Assembly (NCBI RefSeq): GCF_001999285.1
Contig: NZ_MLHN01000014.1
Location: forward strand, 30,103-94,102
Reading direction: 5' to 3'
DNA length: 64,000 nucleotides
From: Rodentibacter genomosp. 1
GTDB lineage: Bacteria; Pseudomonadota; Gammaproteobacteria; Enterobacterales; Pasteurellaceae
How positions within the stretch are numbered: the first letter of the stretch is position 1; each line of letters starts with the position of its first letter. The notes beneath the pieces were generated by a model. It saw only the letters and a list, made by a program, of their open reading frames with translations, ran no database searches and was not told the origin of the DNA. A program made the translations under genes and the position numbers. This document shows positions 36,434 through 47,571 of this stretch, piece by piece.

Positions 36434-37300
36434 ATGACGACAAAACAGCAATATACTTGGGTAAAAGCGAATGTTATTCATCCCGACCGCCCCGGTCGTT
36501 CTGATTATTTAAAACGTTTTCGCTATAATTTACGCAGCCTTTTGCATTGGTATTGGATCAAACGATTTGAGGGCTTTATTAAGCGGCATCCTGCCCTTAT
36601 TCCGATATTGAATGAGCGTGTAAATTATGCCTATCCATTGGTGTCTCGTTTTTTAGATAAACGCTTTAGCGCATCTAAACGCTTTCAATGTATGTGTGAT
36701 AACCTTCTGTTTTTATCTGAAAAACTAACCGCACTTTCTAAAGCATTATGGGAACAACCATTAAGTTTTGGTGAGGTTATCCCCGACTTTGAAATTACAT
36801 TAAGTATGACGACACATCAACCGATGGAGGGGTATTGGGTGCTCGAACTGTGGCACAAACCTCAAAATGAATTGGTGTATTTGCTCACCTTCGCCAAACT
36901 TGAAAATGCCTTGCTTATTGCTGTTGTACAAGGGTCGAATTTTGAAGGCTCAAAAGAAATGGTGAAACACCTGACTAAATCTTGCCATGGTTTACGTCCG
37001 GCTTACTTGATGGTAGAAACGATGAAAGCCCTCACTAAGATTTTAGGTTTTAAAACATTACTTGGCATTCCTCAAAAATATCAAAATAAATCTCGCTTTA
37101 TTCAATCGAAAAGCTATACCGTGAATTATGATGCCATTTTTTCAGAATCAGGCGGACAACGAAAAGATTATTGGGTTTTACCTTTGGAAGAGAATAGAAA
37201 TCTTGATGATGTGCCAAGTAAAAAACGTTCTATGTATCGGAAACGCTATGCTATGTTGGATAATTTGGCAAAATCTATGACGAAAAAATTAGGACTTTAA
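36434..37300 (+). CDS. DUF535 (VirK/YbjX-like) protein
   Basis: 288 residues with no signal peptide or membrane segment. The sequence fits the VirK/YbjX family: an N-terminal basic helical part, then WVLELWHKPQNELVYLLTFA, LLIAVVQGSNFEGSKEMVKHLTKSCHGLRP and LGIPQKYQNKSRF. Family members in enteric bacteria are linked to envelope stress and antimicrobial-peptide resistance, but the biochemical role is unknown. It is followed by a terminator made of two inverted uptake signals. Confidence 0.85.
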   Translation: MTTKQQYTWVKANVIHPDRPGRSDYLKRFRYNLRSLLHWYWIKRFEGFIKRHPALIPILNERVNYAYPLVSRFLDKRFSASKRFQCMCDNLLFLSEKLTALSKALWEQPLSFGEVIPDFEITLSMTTHQPMEGYWVLELWHKPQNELVYLLTFAKLENALLIAVVQGSNFEGSKEMVKHLTKSCHGLRPAYLMVETMKALTKILGFKTLLGIPQKYQNKSRFIQSKSYTVNYDAIFSESGGQRKDYWVLPLEENRNLDDVPSKKRSMYRKRYAMLDNLAKSMTKKLGL

Positions 37301-37306
37301 GAATAA

Positions 37307-37336
37307 AAAAGTGCGGTGAAATTTGACCGCACTTTT
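37307..37336. terminator. Inverted uptake-signal terminator between DUF535 gene and glpK
   Basis: AAAAGTGCGGT (37307-37317) and ACCGCACTTTT (37326-37336) around an eight-base loop; it serves both convergent genes. Confidence 0.85.
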
Positions 37337-37366
37337 GCTTTTACACTCTTTAAGGATTATTTCCCC

Positions 37367-38878
37367 TTATTCCGAATCTTCCTTCGCCCATTCTAATGAG
37401 CGTTTTACTGCTTTTTTCCAGCCTTTGTAGCGGCGTTCGCGTTTTTCATTGTCGTTATCCGGTGTGAAAGTACGCTCTACCCGTGCTTTATCACGAAGTT
37501 CGTCTAAGTCTTTCCAAAAACCGGTAGCAAGACCCGCCAAATAGGCAGCCCCTAGTGCGGTCACTTCTTTCACCACAGGGCGTTCTACATTCACATCCAA
37601 AATATCTGCTTGGAATTGCATTAAGAAATTATTGTTCGTTGCACCGCCATCGACACGGAGATATTGTAGGCGTTCGCCTGAATCGGATTGCATGGCTTCC
37701 AATACGTCACGAGTTTGATAGGCGATAGATTCAAGGGTTGCACGTACAATATGATTACGGTTTGCACCACGGGATAGTCCAAAAATTGCTCCACGAGCAT
37801 AAGGATCCCAATAAGGTGCGCCTAGACCGGTGAAGGCAGGGACAACGTAAACACCGTTGCTGTCCGATACTTTTTGGGCAAAGTATTCGGAATCAAAACT
37901 ATCGTGAACAATTTTAAGTTCATCCCGTAGCCATTGAATAGAAGCACCGGCAATAAATACAGAACCTTCCAAGGCATATTCCGGTTCGCCTTTCGCATTA
38001 CAGGCGATGGTGGTAAGCAAGCCGTTTTTTGAGGTGATCGCTTTATCACCGGTGTGGAGCAACATAAAACAGCCTGTGCCGTAAGTATTTTTAGCCTGTC
38101 CGGCATGTACGCATAAATGACCATAAAGTGCGGCTTGTTGGTCACCGGCAATACCTGCTACCGGAATACGTACACCGCCTTTACCGCCAATGTTGGTTTG
38201 ACCGTAAATTTCAGAAGAATTACGCACTTCCGGCAACATGGAACGTGGAATATTCAAGATTTCAAGCATCTTGTCATCCCACTGTTTAGTGTGAATATTA
38301 AATAACATAGTGCGTGAGGCATTGGTGTAATCGGTGACGTGAACACGACCTTGAGTCAGTTTCCACACAAGCCAAGTATCCACTGTACCAAATAATAATT
38401 CGCCACGCTCTGCTTTTTCTCGTGCCCCTTCCACGTTGTCCAAAATCCATTTCACTTTTGTTCCGGAAAAATAAGGATCTACCACTAATCCTGTGGTGTG
38501 GCGAATATAATCTTCATAACCGTCAGCTTTGAGTTTATCGGTAATATCAGCGGTACGGCGACATTGCCAAACAATAGCGTTATAAACGGGTACGCCAGTC
38601 GCTTTTTCCCACACAATCGTGGTTTCACGTTGGTTAGTGATACCAATCGCAGCGATTTCATCAGAAGTGATGCCTGCTTTGGCAACGACTTCATTGAGAG
38701 TGGAGCTTTGCGTCGCCCAAATTTCCATTGGGTTATGTTCGACCCAACCTGCACGCGGGTAAATTTGAGTAAATTCGCGTTGGGCAATTTCAACAATGTT
38801 GGCGTTATGATCCAATAATACGGCTCGAGAGCTAGTTGTACCCTGATCTAGAGCGATAATATATTTTTTGTCGGACAT
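37367..38878 (-). CDS. glpK: Glycerol kinase
   Basis: 503 residues, FGGY family. [14 protein letters not shown] is the ATP phosphate loop, GITNQRET the substrate region, and [15 protein letters not shown] and [16 protein letters not shown] complete the signatures. It phosphorylates glycerol to glycerol-3-phosphate. Unlike the E. coli glpFK operon, glpK is here divergent from glpF, and the shared 340-base gap holds CRP-like sites. Confidence 0.97.
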   Translation of the reverse strand: MSDKKYIIALDQGTTSSRAVLLDHNANIVEIAQREFTQIYPRAGWVEHNPMEIWATQSSTLNEVVAKAGITSDEIAAIGITNQRETTIVWEKATGVPVYNAIVWQCRRTADITDKLKADGYEDYIRHTTGLVVDPYFSGTKVKWILDNVEGAREKAERGELLFGTVDTWLVWKLTQGRVHVTDYTNASRTMLFNIHTKQWDDKMLEILNIPRSMLPEVRNSSEIYGQTNIGGKGGVRIPVAGIAGDQQAALYGHLCVHAGQAKNTYGTGCFMLLHTGDKAITSKNGLLTTIACNAKGEPEYALEGSVFIAGASIQWLRDELKIVHDSFDSEYFAQKVSDSNGVYVVPAFTGLGAPYWDPYARGAIFGLSRGANRNHIVRATLESIAYQTRDVLEAMQSDSGERLQYLRVDGGATNNNFLMQFQADILDVNVERPVVKEVTALGAAYLAGLATGFWKDLDELRDKARVERTFTPDNDNEKRERRYKGWKKAVKRSLEWAKEDSE

Positions 38879-38996
38879 GGTGAACTCCTTGGAATACGTT
38901 CTTTAATGATAAACGAGTAGTTTGAGCTAAAACGAACAAATTGCGCTCGTAACCTAATTGAATTTTTATTAAATTTAAATACCCATTTTGTTATTT

Positions 38997-39124
38997 TATG
39001 ACGGTGATCACAAAAATTTTTTCTTTTACGATAAATTATGTGATCAAGTTCTCATTTCTAAAATTTAGTTCAAATACCTACTTGATATGTAGGGCTTTTA
39101 TCAGATAATGAGCGCGCTCACATT
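38997..39124. promoter_or_regulatory. CRP-like sites between glpK and glpF
   Basis: Three matches to TGTGA-N6-TCACA: TATGA-CGGTGA-TCACA (38997-39012), TGTGA-TCAAGT-TCTCA (39039-39054) and AATGA-GCGCGC-TCACA (ending about 39122). The first two miss the consensus at one base each, the third at two. They suggest catabolite control of both divergent genes. The rest of the 38879-39218 gap shows nothing else. Confidence 0.6.
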
Positions 39125-39218
39125 GAGTTTCTTACATTTGATCGAATAACGAACACAATTGCCTATCTGCGTTTCTTTTTAGGAATGCCTTCTTCAATCA
39201 TTGTATGGAGATTCTCTT

Positions 39219-39962
39219 ATGAACATTTATTTTGCTGAATTTTTCGGCACCGCACTTATGATTCTCTTAGGGAACGGCGTGGTTGCCAATGTTTGTCTTG
39301 ATAAAACGAAAGGACAAAGTTCAGGTTGGATTGTGATTACGACTGCATGGGCGTTTGCGGTATATGTGGCAGTTGTCGTTGTTGGACCTTATAGTGGGGC
39401 GCATTTGAATCCTGCCGTTACTTTAGGACTTGCCGCAAAAGGTGCATTCGATTGGAGCTTAGTACCGGGTTACGTGATTGCTCAAGTTTTTGGTGGTATG
39501 GTGGGGGCATTGTTGGTTTATGTGATGTATCGTAGTCATTTTCTCGCCACAGAAAATGAAGGTTTAAAACGTGCTTGTTTCTGTACGGAACCTGCAATTC
39601 GTCATTATCCAAGCAACCTTGTGAGTGAAATTATCGGCACATTTGTCTTGATCTTTGTGATTTTCTACATCGTTGGGGCTGATATTACCTTGCCGGGGAC
39701 AACAGAAGCGACGCCTATTGGCTTAGGCTCTATCGGCGCATTACCTGTGGCGATTCTCGTTTGGGCGATTGGTTTGAGTTTAGGGGGAACAACCGGCTAT
39801 GCCATCAACCCGGCACGGGATTTCGGACCGCGTTTAACCTTAGGGCTTTTCCTCAGTCGCCAATTAAACACCAAACCGGATTGGGCATATTGTTGGGTAC
39901 CGATTGTAGGGCCGATCATCGGGTCATTATTGGCAGCGGCTGTTTATGCAGTGGTGATGTAG
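39219..39962 (+). CDS. glpF: Glycerol facilitator (aquaglyceroporin)
   Basis: 247 residues from the ATG at 39219 (MNIYFAEFFGTALMI), which follows a GGAG at 39207. Six membrane segments and two half-helices with the NPA motifs: GAHLNPAVTLG and GYAINPARDFGPRL (the Asp after NPAR is diagnostic of glycerol channels). It admits glycerol for GlpK. Shared bidirectional terminator with glpQ at 40014. Confidence 0.96.
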   Translation: MNIYFAEFFGTALMILLGNGVVANVCLDKTKGQSSGWIVITTAWAFAVYVAVVVVGPYSGAHLNPAVTLGLAAKGAFDWSLVPGYVIAQVFGGMVGALLVYVMYRSHFLATENEGLKRACFCTEPAIRHYPSNLVSEIIGTFVLIFVIFYIVGADITLPGTTEATPIGLGSIGALPVAILVWAIGLSLGGTTGYAINPARDFGPRLTLGLFLSRQLNTKPDWAYCWVPIVGPIIGSLLAAAVYAVVM

Positions 39963-40013
39963 CTAAGTCGAAAAACAGGTTGTAAAACAACCGCACTGTT
40001 CAAGCATAAAAAA

Positions 40014-40040
40014 GAACCCAATCTATAAAAGATTGGGTTC
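40014..40040. terminator. Bidirectional terminator between glpF and glpQ
   Basis: GAACCCAATCT-ATAAA-AGATTGGGTTC, with A-rich and T-rich flanks. Confidence 0.88.
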
Positions 40041-40059
40041 GTTCTTTTGTGCAGAAAAA

Positions 40060-41151
40060 TTATTGTTTACCTTTCAAAAATTCAACGCCGGTATCAGGGA
40101 AATCTGTAAACACGCCTGTTGCACCGGCCTTATTCAGCAAGGCGTCATACATTTGATTCACATCGGTAAAAAATTCCGGTAGGGCATCTTTACGCACGGT
40201 ATAAGGATGTAACTCCACATTATATTGTGCTAACTCTTTCACTAATGGCGTGTATTGAATATTACCGACTTTTGATTTTTCTTTATCAACTAACATATAC
40301 CAACCCGGCCCTACGCCATCTGCATATTTCACTACTTCCGCCATTGCGCCCGGTTTGAACATCCAATCATAATCATAGTTCACCCATTTGCCTTGTGCAT
40401 TTTTTTCTTCTGTTTCATGCCAATCGGTGTATGCCACTAATTGAACTAATTTCAAATCCATTCCCATTTTCGGCAGTAATTCGGTTTTGATGCGTTTTAA
40501 CTCGTTGAAATCAAAGGTTTGTAAATAAACTCTACCGGTTTTTTTGTCATAACCATATTTTTTCAATACCTTGAGTGTTTCGGTAGCAATATCTTTACCG
40601 TTTTGGTGATGGAACCAAGGCGCTTTAATTTCAGGGTAAATACCCACTTTTTTACCGGTGGATTTTTCTAAACCTTGAATAAATTCAATTTCATCTTCAA
40701 AAGTATGGATTTTGAAATGGGATTTCCAAAGTGGGAAACGGTTCGGATAAACGGCAACTTGCTTACCATCTTTGGTTTCAAAGTTTTCCGTCATATTCAA
40801 ACTTTGAATTTCTTTTAAGGTGAAGTCAATCACATAATAACGACCGTCTTTACGATGACGGTTCGGGAATTTTTTTGCCACATCGGTTAAACCGTCTAAA
40901 AAGTGGTCATGAATGACAATAAGACGACCATCTTTTGTCATGGCTAAATCTTGTTCTAAATAATCCGCTTGTTGACCGAAAGCGAGGGCTTTGGATTCCA
41001 GCGTATGCTCCGGTAAGTAGCCGCTTGCACCACGGTGAGCGATAATGATTTTTTCTGATTTCATATTATTTACCATCATTGAAGTTTGGCTGCTACAAGC
41101 GGCTAATACGCTAGTGGCCAGTAAAGAAAAGACTAATGTTTTAAGTTTCAT
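40060..41151 (-). CDS. glpQ: Glycerophosphodiester phosphodiesterase lipoprotein (protein D type)
   Basis: 363 residues with a lipoprotein signal (LAAC, Cys19). The GDPD fold has AHRGASGYLPEHTLESK (catalytic His and substrate loop), EQDLAMTKDGRLIVIHDHFLDGLTD and a second His, and YPEIKAPWF. It hydrolyses glycerophosphodiesters to glycerol-3-phosphate in the periplasm or at the surface. In H. influenzae the ortholog is the surface antigen protein D and helps move host choline onto LPS. It lies just downstream of glpT, which imports the product. Confidence 0.95.
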   Translation of the reverse strand: MKLKTLVFSLLATSVLAACSSQTSMMVNNMKSEKIIIAHRGASGYLPEHTLESKALAFGQQADYLEQDLAMTKDGRLIVIHDHFLDGLTDVAKKFPNRHRKDGRYYVIDFTLKEIQSLNMTENFETKDGKQVAVYPNRFPLWKSHFKIHTFEDEIEFIQGLEKSTGKKVGIYPEIKAPWFHHQNGKDIATETLKVLKKYGYDKKTGRVYLQTFDFNELKRIKTELLPKMGMDLKLVQLVAYTDWHETEEKNAQGKWVNYDYDWMFKPGAMAEVVKYADGVGPGWYMLVDKEKSKVGNIQYTPLVKELAQYNVELHPYTVRKDALPEFFTDVNQMYDALLNKAGATGVFTDFPDTGVEFLKGKQ

Positions 41152-41252
41152 AACTATTTCTCCTTGAAGAAGTGCGGTTAATTTTAAGACTGTTTTCGTG
41201 AATGAATAACATTGAATTAATATAATCTACTGATGTTAAAGATTTATTAAAT

Positions 41253-41290
41253 AAAAAAGGCGACTTTAGCATTTGCTTGTCGCCTTTTTT
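41253..41290 (-). terminator. Terminator after glpT
   Basis: AAAAAAGGCGAC/GTCGCCTTTTTT with a 14-base loop, between glpT and glpQ. glpQ therefore needs its own promoter or readthrough. Confidence 0.85.
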
Positions 41291-41297
41291 ACACGAA

Positions 41298-42740
41298 TTA
41301 TTTCGTGCCGTAGGTATCACCTAATTTTGCTTTGTGTTTGCCTTCTTCAATCATTACATTGAGAAGTAATAACACCGCTAAGATACCGCCGGCAATCATC
41401 ACGTAGAAACCGCCATCCCAGCCGTAGTATTCAGCTGCCCAACCAACTACCGCAGAGGCTGATACTGTACCGCCTAAATAACCGAATAATCCGGTGAAAC
41501 CGGCTGCCGTACCTGCGGCTTTTTTCGGTGCGAGCTCAAGGGCGTGTAAACCGATTAACATCACAGGACCATAAATTAAGAAGCCGATGGTTGTCATTAA
41601 AATGAAGTCGGTTAGTTGATATGGGTTTTGATACCATGCACTGTAGCTGGCAATCTCTGCTTCAGGCGTAGCCGGGTTTTTCCATAAAGCGACAACGGCA
41701 ATAGTGGTTAATATCATAAAGATGAAACCGGTTAATCCGCGTTTGCCTTTGAAGACCTTATCCGATACCCAACCGCATAATAATGTACCCGGAATTGCCG
41801 CCAATTCATAAATGGTGTATGCCCATGCTGTGCCTTTAATGTTGAAGTGTTTGACTTCACCTAAGTAAACAGGCGACCATTTCAACACACCGTAGCGGAT
41901 TAAGTAAACGAACACGTTAGCAATAGCGATGTACCATAATAGTTTGTTTTTCAACACATAAGTCATAAAGATTTCTTTGGTAGAAAGCTCATGCTCGTAA
42001 GTTTTTTCGTTATAGTCGTCTGGATAGTCATTACGCCATTTTTCAACTGGCGGTAAGCCGCAAGATTGTGGGGTATCTTTCATCACAAGATAAATTGGAA
42101 TGGCGATGATCATTGCGGCAATACCCGGATAGTAAAGCGCTTGTTGCCATACATCTTTTGCCGTTGCTTCAACACCATGTGTGCTGAAATAAATTGCACC
42201 GGCTAGAAGTACCATCGCACCCGGCACCATGCCGCCGAGATTGTGTGCGGTATTCCAAATAGAAACGATAGTTCCACGTTCAGATTTAGACCACCAGTGA
42301 ACCATAGTACGTCCGCATGGCGGCCAGCCCATTCCTTGGAACCAACCGTTTAAAAAGATCATAATCCACATGATCACGATGCCGGAGGTTGCCCACGGGA
42401 ATAAACCCATCATGGTCATACATAAACCGGATAGCAATAAACCGAAGGGTAAAAAGACTTTCGGGTTAGAACGATCCGAAAGCATTGCCATAAAGAATTT
42501 TGACAAACCGTAGGCTAAACCGGCAGCCGTGCCGACAAGTCCCAACTCAGCTTTGTTATACATACCGGCTTCAATTAAACCTTTTTGAGCCAAGTCAAAG
42601 TTTGCACGCACAAAATAGTAAGCAGCATAACCAAAGAAGATCCCAGCAAATACCTGCCAGCGTAAGCGTTTGTAAGTAGAATCAATTTTTTCCGCCGGAA
42701 GTTCCGCAATATGCGGTGCGGGTTTAAATGGTCCAAACAT
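41298..42740 (-). CDS. glpT: Glycerol-3-phosphate:phosphate antiporter
   Basis: 480 residues from the ATG at 42740 ([16 protein letters not shown]), with GGAG just upstream. A 12-helix MFS transporter of the organophosphate family: [22 protein letters not shown] (Arg-rich N-terminal helix), [19 protein letters not shown] and [14 protein letters not shown]. It exchanges glycerol-3-phosphate for phosphate. It is divergent from glpA across a gap with two perfect CRP sites. Confidence 0.97.
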   Translation of the reverse strand: MFGPFKPAPHIAELPAEKIDSTYKRLRWQVFAGIFFGYAAYYFVRANFDLAQKGLIEAGMYNKAELGLVGTAAGLAYGLSKFFMAMLSDRSNPKVFLPFGLLLSGLCMTMMGLFPWATSGIVIMWIMIFLNGWFQGMGWPPCGRTMVHWWSKSERGTIVSIWNTAHNLGGMVPGAMVLLAGAIYFSTHGVEATAKDVWQQALYYPGIAAMIIAIPIYLVMKDTPQSCGLPPVEKWRNDYPDDYNEKTYEHELSTKEIFMTYVLKNKLLWYIAIANVFVYLIRYGVLKWSPVYLGEVKHFNIKGTAWAYTIYELAAIPGTLLCGWVSDKVFKGKRGLTGFIFMILTTIAVVALWKNPATPEAEIASYSAWYQNPYQLTDFILMTTIGFLIYGPVMLIGLHALELAPKKAAGTAAGFTGLFGYLGGTVSASAVVGWAAEYYGWDGGFYVMIAGGILAVLLLLNVMIEEGKHKAKLGDTYGTK

Positions 42741-42848
42741 AATTTTCTCCAACATTTATAATTATGGTTTTCCCTTCCAAATAAAGAGGAAAGGGCTGGG
42801 TGCATAATAATGAAAAATAAAAAATAAGAAAGTTTGATAACTAAAAAA

Positions 42849-42916
42849 TGTGAACCAGTTCACAAAAAATTTATTTAACATGAGCGAATGAGAAAATAAT
42901 TGTGATCTATCTCACA
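42849..42916. promoter_or_regulatory. Two perfect CRP sites in the glpT-glpA divergent promoter
   Basis: TGTGA-ACCAGT-TCACA (42849-42864) and TGTGA-TCTATC-TCACA (42901-42916), centres 52 bases apart (five helical turns). One is probably an activator site for each direction. Both are exact matches to the CRP core. Confidence 0.85.
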
Positions 42917-43022
42917 TATTTATTTTCTTTTTCGCTCAAAATGTTGTTTATTTAGGCATTATTCTCTACAATCCATTTAGTTTTGTATTTTCTATAGTTT
43001 TTTGTGGGCTTTGGGGGTAAAC

Positions 43023-44714
43023 ATGGGATTATCGCCTAATTTATATCGAGATGTTGGAGAGTTTTCTTCCTTATCAACAGATGTGATTATCATTGGTGGC
43101 GGAGCCACAGGCGCAGGCATTGCACGTGACTGTGCATTACGTGGTATTAATTGCATTTTATTAGAACGCCGTGATATTGCCACGGGGGCAACAGGACGTA
43201 ATCACGGGCTTTTGCATAGTGGCGCACGTTATGCGGTGAACGATCAGGAATCGGCGGAAGAATGTATTAAAGAAAACCGTATTTTGCGCAAAATTGCTCG
43301 TCATTGCGTAGATGAAACGGAAGGGTTATTTATCACTCTGCCTGAAGATTCCCTCGACTATCAAAAAACCTTCATTGAAAGCTGTACAAAATCCGGTATT
43401 GAGGCGGTTGCCATCGATCCCGAGCTCGCCAAAATTATGGAACCTTCCGTTAATCCAAATTTAGTGGGCGCAGTGGTGGTGCCGGACGGCTCCATTGACC
43501 CTTTTCGTTTAACTGCCTCTAATATGATGGATGCCGTGGAAAACGGTGCCAAAGTATTTACCTATTGTGAAGTGAAAAATCTCATTCGGGAAGGTGGGAA
43601 AGTCATTGGTGTGGATGTTTATGATCATAAAAATAAAATTAAACGCCAATTTTTTGCGCCTGTGGTAGTAAATGCCAGTGGAATCTGGGGACAGGGCATT
43701 GCGGAATATGCCGATCTCAAAATAAAAATGTTCCCAGCAAAAGGGGCATTATTAGTGATGGGGCATCGCATTAATAAAATGGTGATTAACCGCTGCCGTA
43801 AACCTGCTGATGCGGATATTCTTGTACCGGGTGATACCATTTGTGTGATTGGCACAACATCCAGCCGTATTCCTTATGATCAAATCGACAATATGGAAGT
43901 TACCCCCGAAGAAGTGGATATTCTTTTCCGTGAAGGCGAAAAACTGGCACCAAGTTTGCGTCATACCCGTGTGCTTCGTGCTTATGCGGGGGTGCGTCCA
44001 TTGGTGGCGACCGATGACGATCCGTCCGGTCGAAATGTCAGCCGTGGTATTGTCTTGTTGGATCACGCAGAGCGTGACGGTTTAGAAGGATTTATCACGA
44101 TCACCGGCGGTAAATTGATGACTTATCGTTTAATGGCGGAATGGGCAACGGATTTGGTGTGCAAAAAACTGAACAAAAATACACCTTGTGTCACCGCAGA
44201 ACGCCCTTTACCGGGCTCGACAGAAAGCCGCCAAGAAACCAATCAGAAAGTGATTTCATTGCCAAGCACTATTCGTTATTCCGCTGTATATCGTCATGGT
44301 GCAAGGGCAAGCCGATTGCTGCAAACAGACCGTTTGGATCGTTCCATGGTGTGCGAATGTGAAGCGGTGACAGCAGGTGAAGTGCGTTATGCCATTGATG
44401 AACTTGACGTGAATAATCTGGTGGATTTACGCCGCCGTACCCGTGTAGGCATGGGAACCTGCCAAGCGGAACTTTGTGCTTGCCGTGCAGCCGGTTTGAT
44501 GAATCGTTTTGAGGTTGCCACCCCTCGTCAATCCACCACACAACTGAATGCTTTTATGGAAGAACGTTGGCGTGGTATTCAACCTATCGCTTGGGGCGAG
44601 GCGATTCGTGAAGCGGAATTTACTGCTTGGATGTATGGCAGCGTATTGGGGCTGAATGATGTGAAACCGCTTGAGGAAAAAGCACAACAGGGGACGGATA
44701 GCAATGAATTTTGA
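43023..44714 (+). CDS. glpA: Anaerobic glycerol-3-phosphate dehydrogenase, subunit A
   Basis: 563 residues from the ATG at 43023 ([14 protein letters not shown]), with GGGGG five bases upstream. FAD site [16 protein letters not shown] at the N-terminus, [15 protein letters not shown] in the catalytic domain and a C-terminal Fer2_BFD-type Cys cluster (CECEAV...[14 protein letters not shown]). It oxidises glycerol-3-phosphate to dihydroxyacetone phosphate with GlpB and GlpC, feeding menaquinone during anaerobic growth. First gene of glpABC. Confidence 0.96.
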   Translation: MGLSPNLYRDVGEFSSLSTDVIIIGGGATGAGIARDCALRGINCILLERRDIATGATGRNHGLLHSGARYAVNDQESAEECIKENRILRKIARHCVDETEGLFITLPEDSLDYQKTFIESCTKSGIEAVAIDPELAKIMEPSVNPNLVGAVVVPDGSIDPFRLTASNMMDAVENGAKVFTYCEVKNLIREGGKVIGVDVYDHKNKIKRQFFAPVVVNASGIWGQGIAEYADLKIKMFPAKGALLVMGHRINKMVINRCRKPADADILVPGDTICVIGTTSSRIPYDQIDNMEVTPEEVDILFREGEKLAPSLRHTRVLRAYAGVRPLVATDDDPSGRNVSRGIVLLDHAERDGLEGFITITGGKLMTYRLMAEWATDLVCKKLNKNTPCVTAERPLPGSTESRQETNQKVISLPSTIRYSAVYRHGARASRLLQTDRLDRSMVCECEAVTAGEVRYAIDELDVNNLVDLRRRTRVGMGTCQAELCACRAAGLMNRFEVATPRQSTTQLNAFMEERWRGIQPIAWGEAIREAEFTAWMYGSVLGLNDVKPLEEKAQQGTDSNEF

Positions 44715-45987
44715 TGTAGCAATTATTGGCGGAGGGTTGGCAGGATTAACTTGCGGCATCGCCCTTCAACAGCGTGGTAAACATTGTGTGATTATCAATA
44801 ACGGACAAGCCGCCATGGATTTTGCTTCCGGTTCTTTTGATTTATTAAGCCGTCTGCCGGACGGAAGTGCGGTGGAAAATTTAAAAGAAAATTTGACCGC
44901 ACTTCGCACCGCATTACCGACTCATCCTTACAGTTTGTTGGGCGAAGAACAAGTGATGAGTAAGGCTCAGGCGTTTGAAAACCTAGCCCAATCCCTCAAC
45001 CTTCATTTAGTGGGGGAGAGTGAAAAAAATCACTGGCGTATTACCGGACTGGGGAGTTTGCGTGGCACATGGCTCTCCCCGAATAGTGTTCCGACCGTGG
45101 AAGGAAACGAGCCTTTCCCCCACAAACGCATTGCGGTGTTGGGGATTGAAGGTTATCACGATTTCCAACCGCAACTATTAGCGGCAAATTTAGTGCTTAA
45201 TGCACAATTCGCCCATTGTGAGATAACTAGCGGTTTCTTGAATATTCCTCAGTTGGACGAACTTCGCCAAAATGCCCGAGAGTTCCGCAGTGTGAATATC
45301 GCACAGCTTTTAGAACATAAATTGGCTTTTGATGATTTGATGAAAGAAATTGTGGACTCGGCGAAAGGTGCGGAAGCCGTATTTTTACCGGCGTGTTTTG
45401 GGCTAGAAAATCAAGAATTTATGGCCGCACTTCGCAAAGCCACAAAACTCGCTTTATTTGAATTACCGACTTTGCCACCATCATTACTGGGAATGCGCCA
45501 ACGTATTCAATTACGCCGCCAATTTGAATCTCTAGGGGGCTTAATGATGAATGGTGACAGTGCCGTGAAAGCCCATTTTGATGGTGATCGTGTGCGTTGC
45601 ATTATGACACGCTTGCACAATAAGGAAGAAATCATTGCCGATAATTTTGTGCTTGCTTCAGGTAGTTTTTTCAGTAAAGGGTTGATGTCCGAATTTGATC
45701 GAATTTTCGAGCCGGTATTTGATGCTGACATCACGGGCGTACAAGGTTTTAATGCAAAAGATCGTTTCACTTGGACGGATAATCGTTTCTCTAATCCGCA
45801 ACCTTATCAATCTGCCGGCGTGGTGATTAACGAGCATTGCCAAGTACAAAAGAGCGGTGAATTTTTAACGAATTTATACGCGGTGGGGAATGTCATCGGC
45901 GGTTTTAATGCGTTAGAACTGGGTTGCGGTTCCGGGGTAGCCGTGGTCACGGCACTGACTGTAGCAGATGAAATTTTGGCGAAATAG
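44704..45987 (+). CDS. glpB: Anaerobic glycerol-3-phosphate dehydrogenase, subunit B
   Basis: 427 residues from the ATG at 44704 ([18 protein letters not shown]), overlapping the end of glpA by 11 bases. Flavoprotein with an N-terminal dinucleotide site and a C-terminal [17 protein letters not shown] motif. It connects the GlpA dehydrogenase to the membrane-bound GlpC. It contains two uptake signals. Confidence 0.95.
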   Translation: MNFDVAIIGGGLAGLTCGIALQQRGKHCVIINNGQAAMDFASGSFDLLSRLPDGSAVENLKENLTALRTALPTHPYSLLGEEQVMSKAQAFENLAQSLNLHLVGESEKNHWRITGLGSLRGTWLSPNSVPTVEGNEPFPHKRIAVLGIEGYHDFQPQLLAANLVLNAQFAHCEITSGFLNIPQLDELRQNAREFRSVNIAQLLEHKLAFDDLMKEIVDSAKGAEAVFLPACFGLENQEFMAALRKATKLALFELPTLPPSLLGMRQRIQLRRQFESLGGLMMNGDSAVKAHFDGDRVRCIMTRLHNKEEIIADNFVLASGSFFSKGLMSEFDRIFEPVFDADITGVQGFNAKDRFTWTDNRFSNPQPYQSAGVVINEHCQVQKSGEFLTNLYAVGNVIGGFNALELGCGSGVAVVTALTVADEILAK

Positions 45988-45993
45988 GGGGCG

Positions 45994-47277
45994 ATGATGG
46001 ATACGAACATTCAACGATTAATTGACAGTGCAAAGCAATCGCTCAATTCACCGGCAAGCCATCAGTATATTGATGAAAGTTTTGAAAGCTGCATTAAATG
46101 CACCGCTTGTACTGCCGTTTGTCCGGTTTCCCGTAATAATCCCCTTTACCCAGGCCCGAAACAGTCCGGTCCTGATGGTGAGCGTTTGCGTTTAAAATCT
46201 GCCGAACTTTATGATGAAGCCCTCAAATATTGTACGAACTGTAAACGTTGTGAAGTGGCTTGTCCGTCCGATGTCAAAATCGGCGATCTGATTGTTCGGG
46301 CGCGTAATAATCATCTGGCACAACAGAAAAAACCGATGATGCACAAATTGCGTGATGCCATTTTAAGTAACACCGACATCATGGGGAAACTCAACACGCC
46401 TCTTGCACCTATTGTGAATACTGTCACCGGATTAAGTGCTACCAAATTTGTGCTTGAGAAAACCCTTAATATCAGTAAAAAAAGAACCTTACCAAAATAT
46501 GCTTTTGGCACGTTCCGCAGTTGGTATATGAAAAATGCCTTAGAAGAGCAGAAAAACTTTGAACGTCAAGTGGCGTATTATCACGGCTGTTATGTGAACT
46601 ATAATAATCCCCAACTGGGCAAAGAATTTTTGAAAGTATTCAATGCCATGGGGATAGGCGTAATGTTGTTGGAAAAAGAAAAATGCTGCGGTTTGCCTTT
46701 AACCGTGAACGGCTTTCCTGAACGCGCCCGTAGCATTGCCCGATTCAATACTGACTACATTGGCAAAATGGTGGATGAAAAGGGCTTAGAGGTAATTAGC
46801 GAAGCCTCAAGTTGTGCCCTAAATTTACGGGATGAATATCATCATATTTTAGGTATCGATAATGCCAAAGTACGCCCGCACATTCATATGGTGACCCCTT
46901 TCCTATATCAGCTTTTTAAAGAAGGAAAAACCTTACCGCTTAAGTCGCTGAAATTAAGAGTGGCGTACCACACAGCCTGTCATGTGGAAAAAGCCGGCTG
47001 GGCGCCTTACACATTAGAAGTATTAAAACAAATTCCTGGCTTGGAAATCATTATGTTGCCGTCACAATGCTGCGGCATTGCCGGTACCTACGGTTTTAAA
47101 GCGGAAAACTACGACACCGCCCAATCTATCGGCAAAACCTTGTTTGATAATATCAATGAGGGCGGATTTGATTATGTCATTTCCGAATGCCAAACCTGTA
47201 AATGGCAAATTGATATGTCCTCCAATGTCACCTGCATTCACCCATTGACCTTACTTTGTATGTCGATGGAGGGGTAG
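45994..47277 (+). CDS. glpC: Anaerobic glycerol-3-phosphate dehydrogenase, subunit C
   Basis: 427 residues. Two 4Fe-4S ferredoxin motifs near the N-terminus (CIKCTACTAVCPV; CTNCKRCEVACPS) and two CCG domains (KCCGLPLTVNG; QCCGIAGTYGF) like those of heterodisulfide reductase. It anchors GlpAB to the membrane and passes electrons to menaquinone. Starts six bases after glpB; a terminator follows at 47301. Confidence 0.96.
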   Translation: MMDTNIQRLIDSAKQSLNSPASHQYIDESFESCIKCTACTAVCPVSRNNPLYPGPKQSGPDGERLRLKSAELYDEALKYCTNCKRCEVACPSDVKIGDLIVRARNNHLAQQKKPMMHKLRDAILSNTDIMGKLNTPLAPIVNTVTGLSATKFVLEKTLNISKKRTLPKYAFGTFRSWYMKNALEEQKNFERQVAYYHGCYVNYNNPQLGKEFLKVFNAMGIGVMLLEKEKCCGLPLTVNGFPERARSIARFNTDYIGKMVDEKGLEVISEASSCALNLRDEYHHILGIDNAKVRPHIHMVTPFLYQLFKEGKTLPLKSLKLRVAYHTACHVEKAGWAPYTLEVLKQIPGLEIIMLPSQCCGIAGTYGFKAENYDTAQSIGKTLFDNINEGGFDYVISECQTCKWQIDMSSNVTCIHPLTLLCMSMEG

Positions 47278-47300
47278 GAAGTAAAAGTGTGGTTAAATTG

Positions 47301-47355
47301 ATCTGCATCTAATAAGGTTGGGTTACAATCCTGCTGAGTAAGGTGCAGATTTTTT
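47301..47355 (+). terminator. glpABC terminator and repeat-family copy 1
   Basis: ATCTGCA (47301-47307) and TGCAGAT (47344-47350) plus a T-run. The inside (CTAATAAGGTTGG...AATCC) resembles the hairpin at 49535-49583 (CTTAATAAGTTGG...GGATT), so both look like members of one repeat family that also serves as terminators. Confidence 0.65.
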
Positions 47356-47499
47356 ACAACTAATCCAGCCCATTATTCAGATTGAAACTCATTGAAATTT
47401 ATTCTTTAAATAGAAAAATTATTCAAATATCTTCTATTTCATCTCCATTTTATAAATAGTGTATTTTTTCGAACTGTTGTATTTCTCACAAATATTCCC

Positions 47500-47530
47500 T
47501 TGACTCCGTACCCACTACAGGCTTTACACT
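47500..47530 (+). promoter_or_regulatory. MerR-type metal-responsive promoter
   Basis: TTGACT (47500-47505) and TACACT (47525-47530) are separated by 19 bases, longer than the normal 17. Between them lies the dyad-like CCGTACCCACTACAGG. This over-long spacer with an internal dyad is the hallmark of promoters untwisted by MerR-family activators; it drives the CDF gene, and a MerR regulator is encoded just downstream. Confidence 0.75.
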
Positions 47531-47571
47531 GATGTTCACTTAATCAACTTGCTCCTAAAAAGGAAAGATAA

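Noticed and set aside
43752..44759. Long minus-strand frames inside glpA and glpB
   Set aside because: Shadows of well-supported genes; no ribosome sites or family likeness.
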